Of a stretch of 18,536 bases of DNA, positions 6,829 to 14,765 are shown piece by piece; positions within the stretch are counted from its first letter, which is position 1, and each line of letters opens with the position of its first letter. The notes under the pieces were generated by a model. The model searched no databases. It saw only the letters and a list, made by a program, of their open reading frames with translations, and had not been told where the DNA came from. This DNA comes from Moraxella bovis (GTDB taxonomy: Bacteria > Pseudomonadota > Gammaproteobacteria > Pseudomonadales > Moraxellaceae). The stretch is taken from the NCBI RefSeq assembly GCF_002014975.1, contig NZ_MUXV01000005.1, positions 1 through 18,536 of the forward strand, read 5' to 3'. The translations under genes were made by a program, and so were the position numbers.

Positions 6829-7896
6829 TTACTTCATCTTTACTTCATGGTTATCAATGCCTTTGGCAGCCATCAACATGTCATCAAGCCCATCAATTTG
6901 TAGTGTGCGGATGGGAAAAGGAATGTTAATGCCTGCTTCATCAAAGGCATATTTGATGCGCTCTAACAGGTCGCATTGCACCGCCCACCAGTCATTATTA
7001 TTTGTCCATACATACATGATAAGATTTACCGAACTGTCGGCAAGCTCGGTAACACGCACGATAGGCTCTGGGTCTTTTAGTACCAACTCATGCTTTTGTG
7101 CTATCTGCATCATGATGTGGCGTGCGGTCTTAATGTCACTGTCATAACCGATGCCAACAGGTACTTCTATACGGCGGTTAGGCAGGGATGAATAGTTGAT
7201 ACTTGCCGATGTCATGATATCGCCATTGGGAATGATGACTTCATGGTTATTAGGCGTGCGTATGCGAGTATTTACCAGTGTAATCTCCTGCACCGTGCCT
7301 GTCTGCCCACCCACTTCTACATAATCACCACGACGAAACGGATGGAATACCACAATCAACACGCCTGCCGCCAGGTTAGACACTTGGTCTTTTAAGGACA
7401 CACCAATGGCAACTGTCATGGCTCCAAGTACCGCCACAAAAGACGTGGTACTGATGCCAAGCTGGTTTAAGGATGCCAAGATGACCGCTGCCAAGATGAC
7501 CCCATAAAGTAAATTACCTAGAAAACTGACCGCCGTGCCGTCCATCGAGCTACGCACCATGGCACGTTCGGCAAGATTAACAATGTGTTTACCAATCCAC
7601 TTGCCCACATAAAAAATGATGATGGCAAGCACCGCTTTGACGGCAAATTCGGCAGAGTTGGCGATAAGTGTGCGAGTATCCACCGTAATGCCCAGCAGCT
7701 CCAAAGTGTAGTCACTGGCAGTCTCTACGGTTCTGGTCGTACCTGTCACGACTTCTCGGGTGGTTTCCGCCACCACTTCGCCTGTTCTTGACGCTGTGGT
7801 TTCTAGGCGCTCGGCAGACTCTTCGGCACTGTTTTTTAGTTCACCAAGAATCGGTGATGAGGTTTGTTTGGTATCTTCAGTCATGGTCGGGGACAT
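6829..7896 (-). CDS. MscS-family mechanosensitive channel
   Basis: An inner-membrane small-conductance mechanosensitive channel that opens on membrane tension to release solutes during osmotic downshock. At 355 residues it is longer than E. coli MscS (286) because of a polar N-terminal region of about 65 residues, rich in Thr, Glu and Val (AEESAERLETTASRTGEVVAE), that may form an amphipathic helix. Three membrane segments follow (about 78-98, 127-147, 150-185). The pore helix contains the expected Gly/Ala pattern in LGAMTVAIGVSLKDQVSNLA, followed by FHPFRRGDYVEVGG and the beta domain with RTPNNHEVIIPNG. The gene starts 21 bp after the TonB-like gene stops, so the two are probably cotranscribed. 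The ATG at 7884 is an alternative start; neither has a clear ribosome site. Confidence 0.93.
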   Translation of the reverse strand: MSPTMTEDTKQTSSPILGELKNSAEESAERLETTASRTGEVVAETTREVVTGTTRTVETASDYTLELLGITVDTRTLIANSAEFAVKAVLAIIIFYVGKWIGKHIVNLAERAMVRSSMDGTAVSFLGNLLYGVILAAVILASLNQLGISTTSFVAVLGAMTVAIGVSLKDQVSNLAAGVLIVVFHPFRRGDYVEVGGQTGTVQEITLVNTRIRTPNNHEVIIPNGDIMTSASINYSSLPNRRIEVPVGIGYDSDIKTARHIMMQIAQKHELVLKDPEPIVRVTELADSSVNLIMYVWTNNNDWWAVQCDLLERIKYAFDEAGINIPFPIRTLQIDGLDDMLMAAKGIDNHEVKMK

Positions 7897-7917
7897 TAAT
7901 TATTAATTGGTCATTGA

Positions 7918-8793
7918 TTAATTGGTCACTTCAATCTTATCACTATATCGCCATGTGCGAATGATTCTAAGCTCGCTAAGCTCGCCCATCTCTTCATCAA
8001 AATGCCCATAAGGAGCAGATTGGCGTACCGATTGCTTGGCAGCTTCATCCAAAATGGCAGAATCTGATGATTCAAGCAAGCGAATGGCTTTGACATAGCC
8101 ATCAGGCGAGATGACCACCATCAGACGGACATCGCCCATGATGTTGTTGCGACGTGCTTCACTAGGATAATATTGGTTGGCGATACGCTCCACATGGCGA
8201 CGAAAATTCTCCAAGTATCCTGCCGCCACCCCATGCGTGGTCGCATTGCTATTGACCGTATGAATGTTAGATTTGGATGCAAAGACCTGCTGTTTTTGGG
8301 ACAGCTGAGCTTCTAGCGTGCGGATTTTTTTGCGGATACGTTCTTCTTGGGCTTCTAGGTTGTCTTGCTTTTTCTCGCTGTCATTGTCATTTTGGCTATT
8401 GACATAACGCACAGACAGCGTGGTGCGAAGATAGCTTTCTTGGTAGGCTTGCTGACGGCTTTGTTTTTGTAGGTTGATGATGTCTTGGGTCTCTTCCATG
8501 TCATCACTGGTGTCAGGACTAATCTCGGTCGTCTCTTGACGCAACTGCTGACGTACTTCTCCGCCCCCCTCTTGACTGGCGTTCGCCACAAAGCGTGCGT
8601 CTTCGTTTTTCTCTTTGTTGTCGCTTAGCACCGTTGCCACTTCCTGCGCCATCTCATCGGGTGACATACCTGCACTAAACCCCACCCCAAAAATCACAAA
8701 GGCATGCACTGCCACTGCAATGACGGTCGCCATGGGGATGTCTAGGTTTTTGTCTGCTAAAACATCTTTTAGTGAATCAGGCAAGCTAGGCAC
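7918..8793 (-). CDS. TonB-family C-terminal-domain protein
   Basis: A 291-residue protein with a short cytosolic N-terminus, one membrane segment (about 21-41, MATVIAVAVHAFVIFGVGFS), a long hydrophilic periplasmic region and a C-terminal TonB-like domain (about 195-291: ANQYYPSEARRNNIMGDVRLMVVISPDG, then SSDSAILDEAAKQSV). The middle is Gln/Glu/Lys rich and predicted coiled coil (about 135-166) rather than the Pro/Lys-rich spacer of classical TonB. No ExbB/ExbD genes are adjacent. It may energise an outer-membrane transporter or be a structural envelope protein of the TolA/TonB type. The start is GTG with an in-frame stop six codons upstream, so little extension is possible. It is first in a unit with mscS and has a clear promoter. 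Confidence 0.83.
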   Translation of the reverse strand: MPSLPDSLKDVLADKNLDIPMATVIAVAVHAFVIFGVGFSAGMSPDEMAQEVATVLSDNKEKNEDARFVANASQEGGGEVRQQLRQETTEISPDTSDDMEETQDIINLQKQSRQQAYQESYLRTTLSVRYVNSQNDNDSEKKQDNLEAQEERIRKKIRTLEAQLSQKQQVFASKSNIHTVNSNATTHGVAAGYLENFRRHVERIANQYYPSEARRNNIMGDVRLMVVISPDGYVKAIRLLESSDSAILDEAAKQSVRQSAPYGHFDEEMGELSELRIIRTWRYSDKIEVTN

Positions 8794-8822
8794 AGACTTT
8801 CTCTTAAATCAAAATGGCTTAT

Positions 8823-8851
8823 ATTTTACCTTATTTTGCCAAAACTGACAA
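8823..8851 (-). promoter_or_regulatory. Promoter of the TonB-like/mscS unit
   Basis: Minus strand: -35 TTGTCA (8851-8846), exactly 17 bp spacer, -10 TAAAAT (8828-8823). It lies 30 bp upstream of the GTG start. It is divergent from the tRNA-Ser promoter at 8916-8944. Confidence 0.65.
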
Positions 8852-8915
8852 ATAAAAAGCGACAAACTGCCGATGGGTATTTTTGTAAGTTTATCACGAA
8901 TAATCGATAAAAAAG

Positions 8916-8944
8916 ATGACAAACTTAAAAAACTCTGCTATAAT
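8916..8944 (+). promoter_or_regulatory. Promoter of tRNA-Ser(GGA)
   Basis: -35 ATGACA (8916-8921), 17-bp spacer, extended -10 TGCTATAAT with TATAAT at 8939-8944, followed by a GC-rich discriminator TCGCCCCC. The discriminator suggests growth-rate or stringent control, as for many stable-RNA promoters. Confidence 0.8.
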
Positions 8945-8955
8945 TCGCCCCCATT

Positions 8956-9046
8956 GGTGACGTGGCTGAGTGGTTGAAAGCGCACGCCTGGAAAGTGTGT
9001 ATACGTTAATAGCGTATCGAGAGTTCGAATCTCTCCGTCACCGCCA
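8956..9046 (+). tRNA. tRNA-Ser (anticodon GGA)
   Basis: A 91-nt class II tRNA with encoded CCA. Acceptor GGTGACG pairs with CGTCACC, with discriminator G then CCA. The anticodon stem CACGC/GTGTG encloses the loop CTGGAAA, giving GGA. A long variable arm (TATACG...CGTATC) and the GTTCGAATC T loop fit serine. It has its own promoter and terminator. Confidence 0.96.
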
Positions 9047-9052
9047 TATTTT

Positions 9053-9080
9053 AAGCCCTGATGTTTGTCAGGGCTTTTTT
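9053..9080 (+). terminator. Terminator of tRNA-Ser(GGA)
   Basis: Stem AAGCCCTGA with its complement TCAGGGCTT (9 bp), loop TGTTTG, then a run of T. It starts 6 bp after the tRNA CCA end. Confidence 0.88.
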
Positions 9081-9086
9081 ATTTTA

Positions 9087-9395
9087 TCACTCATCCGCCA
9101 TCAGCTCATCTTCTGCCAATTCAAGCTTGTGAATATACCGCTCAAACCAAAATGGGGCAAACGGTAAAATCGATGCCACAAGCCCGATGACAAATACCTT
9201 CAAAGACCAGCCCTTAACCTGACACACCACAAGCAGTAGCACGATAAAAGCAACAAACATCACGCCATGAAACATACCTGCATACGGCACCAAAAATGGC
9301 TTATTCATCATGTATTTTAAGGGCATGGCAATCCCCAAAAGTAGGATAAAAGATATCCCTTCCAAAAAACTTAGCAAACGTAATAACTTTGTCAT
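9087..9395 (-). CDS. DUF3817-type small membrane protein
   Basis: A 102-residue integral membrane protein with three or four hydrophobic segments. The start MTKLLRLLSFLEGISF, then LLLGIAMPLKYM, VPYAGMFHGVMFVAF and the FAPFWFERYI end resemble DUF3817, a family of unknown function found near diverse housekeeping genes. The ATG at 9395 is supported by AGGA six bases upstream; a longer start at 9434 would run into the preceding terminator. The C-terminus is acidic (AEDELMADE). It lies 65 bp downstream of the lipoprotein gene but beyond that gene's terminator, so it probably relies on read-through or a weak promoter of its own. Confidence 0.8.
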   Translation of the reverse strand: MTKLLRLLSFLEGISFILLLGIAMPLKYMMNKPFLVPYAGMFHGVMFVAFIVLLLVVCQVKGWSLKVFVIGLVASILPFAPFWFERYIHKLELAEDELMADE

Positions 9396-9404
9396 AATTT
9401 TCCT

Positions 9405-9445
9405 ATTTAAAAGACAAAACAAAACACCGACCAAGCGGTGTTTTG
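9405..9445 (-). terminator. Terminator after the MliC-like lipoprotein gene
   Basis: Minus-strand stem CAAAACACCG and complement (10 bp; 9445-9436 with 9429-9420), loop CTTGGT, followed by a T-rich tail TTTTGTCTTTT. It begins 16 bp after the lipoprotein stop codon. Confidence 0.8.
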
Positions 9446-9460
9446 TGGGTAGGCTATTGA

Positions 9461-9835
9461 TTATTCTGCGGTGCAGTTCACTTGGGCAGGGTTGCCATGT
9501 ACGCCTTTGTAGCTAAATACCGCCATGTCGCCCTTTTGGTGCCATTCACCGCCGTGACCGAAGATACCAGCATCTGTCACATAACGCTCGCCTGATGCTG
9601 AAGGTGCGATATTTAAGGTGGTGGTCACGCCTTCTAAGGTTAGCTGGGCTTGGCTGTCGTTAGGGTAGTACAGAGATGGTGCGATGCCGTTATCGCACAA
9701 GAAAGCCTTGGTAAATGGTTGATATTCTGATGCCATAACCGCTGATGCACTGGCAGTTTCATTAAGTGCTTTGGTGTTGTTACAGCCTGTCAATACAAGG
9801 GCAACAGCCGTTAGGGCAAACGCAAATTTTCTCAT
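9461..9835 (-). CDS. MliC/PliC-like lysozyme-inhibitor lipoprotein
   Basis: A 124-residue lipoprotein whose likely role is to inhibit host c-type lysozyme at the outer membrane. The signal peptide has a lipobox LTGC with the lipidated Cys18. The mature part fits the MliC fold: FLCDNG at 45-50, SASGERY at 79-85 and EWHQKGDMAVFSY near 97-109. Ser81 and Lys101 occupy the places of the family's lysozyme-contacting Ser and Lys. Cys47 and Cys121 could form the disulfide. A strong AAGGAG ribosome site and a clear promoter precede it, and a terminator follows, so it is mainly monocistronic. Family assignment is from motif reading only. Confidence 0.85.
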   Translation of the reverse strand: MRKFAFALTAVALVLTGCNNTKALNETASASAVMASEYQPFTKAFLCDNGIAPSLYYPNDSQAQLTLEGVTTTLNIAPSASGERYVTDAGIFGHGGEWHQKGDMAVFSYKGVHGNPAQVNCTAE

Positions 9836-9890
9836 GGATAGCTCCTTAAAAGCATGGTTAAAAATAAAACAAATTGAGAATTATTTAACC

Positions 9891-9919
9891 ATTGTACGAG
9901 AAAATTAGGAAAAATGCAA
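9891..9919 (-). promoter_or_regulatory. Promoter of the MliC-like lipoprotein gene
   Basis: Minus strand: -35 TTGCAT (9919-9914), 17-bp spacer, -10 TACAAT (9896-9891). Just downstream in the leader, around 9872-9886, the plus strand reads TTGAGAATTATTT, which loosely resembles half of a Fur-type site. The promoter is better supported than the operator. Confidence 0.65.
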
Positions 9920-9935
9920 GGTAATATTGTTGCAT

Positions 9936-11018
9936 TTATTTCTCTTTTATTGACAACAGTTTAATTCGTGTTTTATCTGCATCTAATTCAAAATATTTAC
10001 TGTCGATGGCTTTGATAATTTCTTGAATATTTTGATAGCCAAAAATTCTAGGATTAAAATCTGGGTTTCTTTTAGCAATCTCAATTGCTAAAAGATTGAT
10101 AGAAGTCCACTCATTTAAACCACGATAATCTATTATCACATCATGAACGATTTTTAGCACCTTGGCGAAACTGGGTTTTTTCCTTACAAATTTTTGTGAA
10201 CCTTCTAGTTTTATCTCAAACAAATCTAATGCTTGCAATAATCCTGGTAGCTTGGCACGCCTATAAGTTCTTGTATCAAAATCAGGCTTAATGGTTGCCA
10301 AGTGATTGCCTAGCGTAGATAAATTCGCCCAACCATCGTCATCTGCAATATCTTTAATAGATTTATAGATAAGTTGTAGGGTTGGCTCATCTATTGCAAC
10401 CTGTTGACTGAGCATTGTTGGTTTTTGAATAACATCATCAGATAATTGCTTAATGCTGTCTTTTGACAGCCTATTTTGACTGTTCATGGCTTTATTTTTT
10501 TCCATCAGTAGTGATGAATTTTCCTTATTATCAAGTATTTCATTGGTATCATTTTCCACATAGCTTTGAGTTAGATTTTCTATATAAATAAATTTGTCGC
10601 ACGCATTGATAAAAGCACTTGGTGTTTGGATTTTGCCAAATCCATAAACCATCAAGCCACTTTCACGAATACGGCTGGCAAGCGGAGTAAAATCACTGTC
10701 GCTTGATATAATACAAAAGCCATCTAATTGATTGCCATACAGCAAATCCATGGCATTGATGATAAGCATCATGTCCGTGGCATCTTTGCCTTTGGTGTAG
10801 GCAAACTGCTGAATGGGTGTAATGGCATGCGATAGCGAAACATCACGCCAAACGTGCAAGCGATTGGTTGGCTTGCCGTTTTCATTAATCTCGCTACTCC
10901 AATCGCCATAGACACGCTTGACGATTGGCACGCCATATTTGGCAATCTCTTGTAGCACAAGCCCTATGGTCTTGTGAGATGTATTATCTGCATCAATGAG
11001 TACCGCCAACTTTTTCAT
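9936..11018 (-). CDS. NYN-domain nuclease-like protein with two LOTUS/OST-HTH domains
   Basis: A 360-residue protein. The N-terminal NYN (PIN-like) domain, about residues 4-145, shows the acidic set AVLIDADNT (Asp9, Asp11), RVYGDW, GKDATDMMLIINAMD (Asp79, Asp82) and IISSDSDFTPL (Asp107, Asp109), as expected for a metal-dependent RNase. A polar linker follows (about 150-205). Then come two OST-HTH/LOTUS-like modules, about 210-282 (ending LQALDLFEIKLEGSQKFVRKK) and about 285-357, which are RNA-binding domains in other proteins. The ATG lies one base after the topA stop (TGATATG) with GGTGAG upstream, so translation is coupled to topA. The frame stays open 99 codons further into topA, but that extension is only antisense-frame shadow. 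The linker is noticeably more AT-rich than topA. The RNA target is unknown. Confidence 0.88.
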   Translation of the reverse strand: MKKLAVLIDADNTSHKTIGLVLQEIAKYGVPIVKRVYGDWSSEINENGKPTNRLHVWRDVSLSHAITPIQQFAYTKGKDATDMMLIINAMDLLYGNQLDGFCIISSDSDFTPLASRIRESGLMVYGFGKIQTPSAFINACDKFIYIENLTQSYVENDTNEILDNKENSSLLMEKNKAMNSQNRLSKDSIKQLSDDVIQKPTMLSQQVAIDEPTLQLIYKSIKDIADDDGWANLSTLGNHLATIKPDFDTRTYRRAKLPGLLQALDLFEIKLEGSQKFVRKKPSFAKVLKIVHDVIIDYRGLNEWTSINLLAIEIAKRNPDFNPRIFGYQNIQEIIKAIDSKYFELDADKTRIKLLSIKEK

Positions 11019-11019
11019 A

Positions 11020-13707
11020 TCACTCACCAACCCAAGCCCCACCTCTCCACACCAACGCAAACTTGGTCGCCTTACCGTCCTTTTCTGAGCCGACATATTG
11101 CTCGGCATTTTTGCGAGACCAACGTAATATGGTCGGGTTGCCGTCATTGTCGGTTGTGGGGGCGGATAGTAGATAGTGGAATTTGGGGTCAAGCTCGCCT
11201 TGTATGGCTTGCAATTCTGCCACTTTGGGCGGACGAGTTTCACGGATTTTGGGGAATTTAGACGCCGCCAAAAACAGCCCTGCCGCCCCTTCACGCAAGA
11301 TATAATGGTCATCAAACCGCACTGAACGCAAATGTGGCATGGGGATCGCCGTCATGCGTGGCGGTGCAGGTTGTCCGTCTTTTTGAACTTTGCGGGTGTT
11401 GTCGCATTTTTGGCAAGCAAAATACGCCCCAAACCGCCCTGTTTTTAGCTCCATTTGCCCATCGCATTTGTCGCAGTCAATGGTCGGTGCGTCATTGCCT
11501 TTGTGGGTGTCAAACACGCCTTTTTCTAACAAATAGCCATCGCAGTCAGGGTTATTACCACAAACGTGCAATTTCAACCCACCGTCCACGATATAGCCGT
11601 CCATTGCCGTGTGGCATTTTGGGCAACGCTTTTTTTCTAATAACGACAAAACCTCGTCCGACTCATCGTCTGCCGTCTGATTGGCAAAGGCTTCCACCGC
11701 CATGAGATTTTTTGTTCCCTTGCACCGCTCTTTTGGCGGTAAGTTATAGCCTGTACAGCCCAAAAACACGCCCGTACCGCCTGTACGGATTTGCATGGGA
11801 CGACCACACAAATCACAATGCACGTCAGGCACGTCCGTGGGGTCGTTGGGTTTCATGCCGTCTTTAGCTTTGGCGGTTTCTAATTTGCCCTTAAAATCGC
11901 CGTAAAACTCATCAAGCACCGCCTTATAATCCACATCCCCTTCTGCCACATGGTCAAGTTTATCCTCCAAATTGGCGGTAAAAGTGTAGTCCATAAGGTC
12001 AGGAAAACTGCCTGTCAAGCGGTCGGTTACAATGTCGCCCATTTTTTCGGCAAATAGGCGTTTGTTTTCGGTGCGGACATAGCCACGCTCTTGAATGGTG
12101 GAGATGATAGACGCATAGGTGGACGGTCGTCCGATACCACGTTTTTCAAGCTCTTTAACAAGGCTCGCTTCGGTATAACGGGCTGGCGGTTTGGTAAAAT
12201 GCTGGCTTGGGATAATCTCGTTTACCGTCAAACTCTCGCCCACTTTGACATCAGGCAGTAGCACGTCATCGCTTTTGGTAGGGGGCTGGGCTTTGGTGTA
12301 GCCATCAAAGGTCATGACACGCCCTTTTGCCTTTAATTCCACATTGCCAGACGACACGGTCAAGGTCATGGATAGGTACTGGGCAGGGGGCATTTGACAC
12401 GCCACAAACTGTCGCCAAATCAGCTCATAAAGCCTTTGGGCATCTCGCTCCATGTCTTTTAGATGAGCCGACAACACCGCCACATCAGACGGACGAATGG
12501 CTTCGTGGGCTTCTTGGGCGTTTTGTTTATTGCCATAGACGTTGGGCGATTTTGGCAAATATTGACTGCCATAATTGGTCTCAATGTACGCTCGTACACT
12601 TGATAAAGCGTCGGCACTCAAAAACGTGCTGTCGGTACGCATATAAGTGATGTAGCCTGCTTCGTACAGACGTTGGGCGAGCATCATCGTTTTTTTGACA
12701 TTAAAGCCAAGGCGTGTGCTTGCCGACTGCTGTAGGGTGGACGTGATAAAAGGAGCAGACGGCTTGGACTGGGTGGGCTTTTGCTCACGGTCAGACACGA
12801 TAAAGGGATTGTTGTTTAAAATATCAACTACCGCCACCGCTTCTTGTTCATTGACAAGGCTTAACTCTTTGCCATTTTGGCGGACGGCTTCTAGATAAAT
12901 ATTTTCTTTTGAACTGCTCACTGTATCGGCATGAATTTGCCAATATTCGGTGGGCGTAAAGGCACGAATCTCACGCTCTTTTTCCACGACAAGGCGAGTG
13001 GCAACCGACTGCACACGCCCTGCCGACAAGCCACGAGCGACCTTCGCCCACAGTAGAGGCGACACCATAAAACCGACCACACGGTCAAGAAAACGGCGAG
13101 CTTGCTGGGCGTTCACACGGTCATAATTTAAGCTACTGGGGTGCTTGAAGGCCTCGGTAATGGCGGATTTGGTAATCTCGTTAAACACCACACGGCTGTA
13201 TTTACTGTCGCTGCCGCCAATGACTTCCTTTAAATGCCATGCAATCGCCTCTCCTTCACGATCCAAGTCCGTTGCCAGATAAATGGTATCAGCGTCTTTG
13301 GCAAGGGCTTTTAGCTCTTTGATAACTTTGGTTTTGTTGGGCAAAATCTCATAGACCGCCTGCCAGTCGTTCTCAGGATTGACCCCCATACGGCGAACCA
13401 GAGCGTTATACGCCTTCTGTTCACGAGACAGTCCCGACTCGTCCGCTTTTTCGGCTTTGCCCGTCCCCGACACAGGCAAATCACGCACATGACCCACACT
13501 AGACCGCACGATATAGCCCGAGCCTAGATATTTGTTAATGGTTTTGGCTTTGGCGGGGGATTCCACGATAACTAGGGCTTTGCCTTTGCCCGACACGGGG
13601 GTGTCTGCCATGTCATCCTTGGCAGTTTTGGTTGTTTTTTTGGTGGGTGCTTTTGTGGCTTTGACGGTATTTTTGGTGCGTGTGCTGGGTTTTTTGGGAA
13701 GTGCCAT
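11020..13707 (-). CDS. topA: DNA topoisomerase I (TopA)
   Basis: Type IA topoisomerase that relaxes negative supercoils. It has 895 residues, close to E. coli TopA (865). A Lys/Thr-rich N-terminal extension (1-43) precedes the Toprim domain: [14 protein letters not shown] with Glu49, and DLDREGE with Asp147, Asp149 and Glu151. The active-site Tyr355 lies in ITYMRTDS. Three four-Cys zinc-ribbon units follow, near residues 631-662, 695-722 and 745-768, then a C-terminal region that resembles further ribbon repeats without cysteines. The ATG at 13707 follows a consensus promoter; the ribosome site is weak (AGG). The stop is coupled to the NYN gene, so both proteins probably come from one message. 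Confidence 0.97.
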   Translation of the reverse strand: MALPKKPSTRTKNTVKATKAPTKKTTKTAKDDMADTPVSGKGKALVIVESPAKAKTINKYLGSGYIVRSSVGHVRDLPVSGTGKAEKADESGLSREQKAYNALVRRMGVNPENDWQAVYEILPNKTKVIKELKALAKDADTIYLATDLDREGEAIAWHLKEVIGGSDSKYSRVVFNEITKSAITEAFKHPSSLNYDRVNAQQARRFLDRVVGFMVSPLLWAKVARGLSAGRVQSVATRLVVEKEREIRAFTPTEYWQIHADTVSSSKENIYLEAVRQNGKELSLVNEQEAVAVVDILNNNPFIVSDREQKPTQSKPSAPFITSTLQQSASTRLGFNVKKTMMLAQRLYEAGYITYMRTDSTFLSADALSSVRAYIETNYGSQYLPKSPNVYGNKQNAQEAHEAIRPSDVAVLSAHLKDMERDAQRLYELIWRQFVACQMPPAQYLSMTLTVSSGNVELKAKGRVMTFDGYTKAQPPTKSDDVLLPDVKVGESLTVNEIIPSQHFTKPPARYTEASLVKELEKRGIGRPSTYASIISTIQERGYVRTENKRLFAEKMGDIVTDRLTGSFPDLMDYTFTANLEDKLDHVAEGDVDYKAVLDEFYGDFKGKLETAKAKDGMKPNDPTDVPDVHCDLCGRPMQIRTGGTGVFLGCTGYNLPPKERCKGTKNLMAVEAFANQTADDESDEVLSLLEKKRCPKCHTAMDGYIVDGGLKLHVCGNNPDCDGYLLEKGVFDTHKGNDAPTIDCDKCDGQMELKTGRFGAYFACQKCDNTRKVQKDGQPAPPRMTAIPMPHLRSVRFDDHYILREGAAGLFLAASKFPKIRETRPPKVAELQAIQGELDPKFHYLLSAPTTDNDGNPTILRWSRKNAEQYVGSEKDGKATKFALVWRGGAWVGE

Positions 13708-13744
13708 GGGTTGCCTATTTGTCTTATAATGTTAAAATGTTCAC

Positions 13745-13773
13745 TTTATAAGGGGGCTTTGGCATTTTGTCAA
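13745..13773 (-). promoter_or_regulatory. Consensus promoter of topA
   Basis: Minus strand: perfect -35 TTGACA (13773-13768), 17-bp spacer, -10 TATAAA (13750-13745), about 37 bp before the topA ATG. The promoter is flanked by similar inverted AT-rich blocks: TGTTAAAATGT at about 13729 and ATATTTTAACA at about 13788. Confidence 0.85.
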
Positions 13774-13817
13774 TAGTCTGGTAAAATATTTTAACAATTT
13801 TATACACAAGTGGTTGC

Positions 13818-14345
13818 TTAGCGGGACGACTTTGGGGTATTGATGTTTTGCACGCTTTGCAAAAAGGTTTTGAGTGCGAGCAAATCCTGCTCCATGATTG
13901 ACATCGCTTGCTCGTCTTTGATGGCAAAACTTTTGGCGTATTTTTCATCGTACCAGTAAATGGTTACGCTGTTGGCTTTGGTGGTCAGTCCCTGGATATA
14001 GGGCAGTAGTGGCTCGGGGGGTATACCCACACTGACAGGCACGCCATCTTTGTTTTGCCAGTCGCCCCCCGTCCACAGCAAGCGTTTGGCAAGCAACTGC
14101 CAGCTGTCATTAATGACGGTGTACTGGGCTATCATGCCGTGATTATTTGTCTGCTTGTCCTGCCCGCTCTCTTTGTGCTGTCTTAGCCAATCGGGCATGG
14201 CAACCAGTTTGGGGTGCAAGTCTATCTTGCGGGCAAACATTCGCATGTCACCCACTCGCACTTCACTCATCTTTGGCTTTAAGCCCATGATGTTGCCAAG
14301 CACAAACAGCACAGCAACGATAACGACAATGACCCCAATACTCAC
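13818..14345 (-). CDS. Membrane-anchored protein of unknown function
   Basis: I do not recognise a family. The 175 residues begin with one strongly hydrophobic helix (residues 1-19, SIGVIVVIVAVLFVLGNIMG) and continue as a soluble domain. Motifs of possible use are PKMSEVRVGDMRMFARKI after the helix, a central MIAQYTVINDSWQLLAKRLLW, and VTIYWYDEKYAKSFAIKDEQA near the end. No lipobox or enzyme motif is seen. The start is GTG; the next ATG would remove the membrane helix, so GTG is preferred. It begins 10 bp after the receiver gene stops and is probably cotranscribed with it. It may be part of the signalling system or simply downstream of it. Confidence 0.65.
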   Translation of the reverse strand: MSIGVIVVIVAVLFVLGNIMGLKPKMSEVRVGDMRMFARKIDLHPKLVAMPDWLRQHKESGQDKQTNNHGMIAQYTVINDSWQLLAKRLLWTGGDWQNKDGVPVSVGIPPEPLLPYIQGLTTKANSVTIYWYDEKYAKSFAIKDEQAMSIMEQDLLALKTFLQSVQNINTPKSSR

Positions 14346-14355
14346 AACTGGCTAC

Positions 14356-14739
14356 TTATTTCTTAGCTTTGGCACTAAGTTCAATCAAGCGTTGCATGCC
14401 TGCAATCAGCTCTTCGTCATTAAACGGCTTATAAATAAAACCCCTTGCTCCGACTTGCAAGGCTTGTAATGCCGTCATACGATCAGAGAGTGCCGAGACA
14501 ACCAAAATACTCACGCCCGTTCCTTTGCCCACGATACGCTTGATGCATTCAAGTCCACCCATCTGTGGCATGGTCAAGTCCATGGTAATAAAATCAGGAC
14601 GAAATTCATCAAATTTTAATACGGCATCCACGCCATTATTGGCGGTCGCCACAATCTCAATACTACTACCCTCAAAACAACGCTCAATGCGGTTACGAAT
14701 AATATTAGAATCATCAACAATCATCAGACGATAAGCCAT
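14356..14739 (-). CDS. CheY-like single-domain response regulator
   Basis: A 127-residue stand-alone receiver domain with no output domain. The acidic pocket Asp9/Asp10 (MIVDDSN), the phospho-acceptor Asp54 (MDLTMP), the conserved Ser82 (VVSALSD) and Lys104 (YKPF) are all present. It should take phosphate from the Hpt or kinase encoded upstream and act through protein contacts. The ATG at 14739 has a good GGAG site; the TTG at 14751 is unlikely. A 250-bp gap containing an inverted-repeat element separates it from the kinase. I see no convincing promoter in the gap, so the gene may still be transcribed from upstream. Confidence 0.93.
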   Translation of the reverse strand: MAYRLMIVDDSNIIRNRIERCFEGSSIEIVATANNGVDAVLKFDEFRPDFITMDLTMPQMGGLECIKRIVGKGTGVSILVVSALSDRMTALQALQVGARGFIYKPFNDEELIAGMQRLIELSAKAKK

Positions 14740-14765
14740 TCTTTGCTCCAAAATCTAAAAATCAC

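Noticed and set aside
4214..9046. Two tRNA-Ser genes as borders of an integrated element
   Set aside because: The genes between them are core functions, the tRNAs are on opposite strands with different anticodons, and no integrase or att repeat is visible.
11019..11315. 99-codon N-terminal extension of the NYN gene into topA
   Set aside because: The ATG at 11018 begins the NYN domain exactly, has a ribosome site and couples to the topA stop; the extension is an alternative frame of topA.
13724..13948. Minus-strand 74-codon open frame overlapping the topA promoter
   Set aside because: It would run over the consensus topA promoter and the end of the membrane-protein gene in another frame, with no ribosome site.
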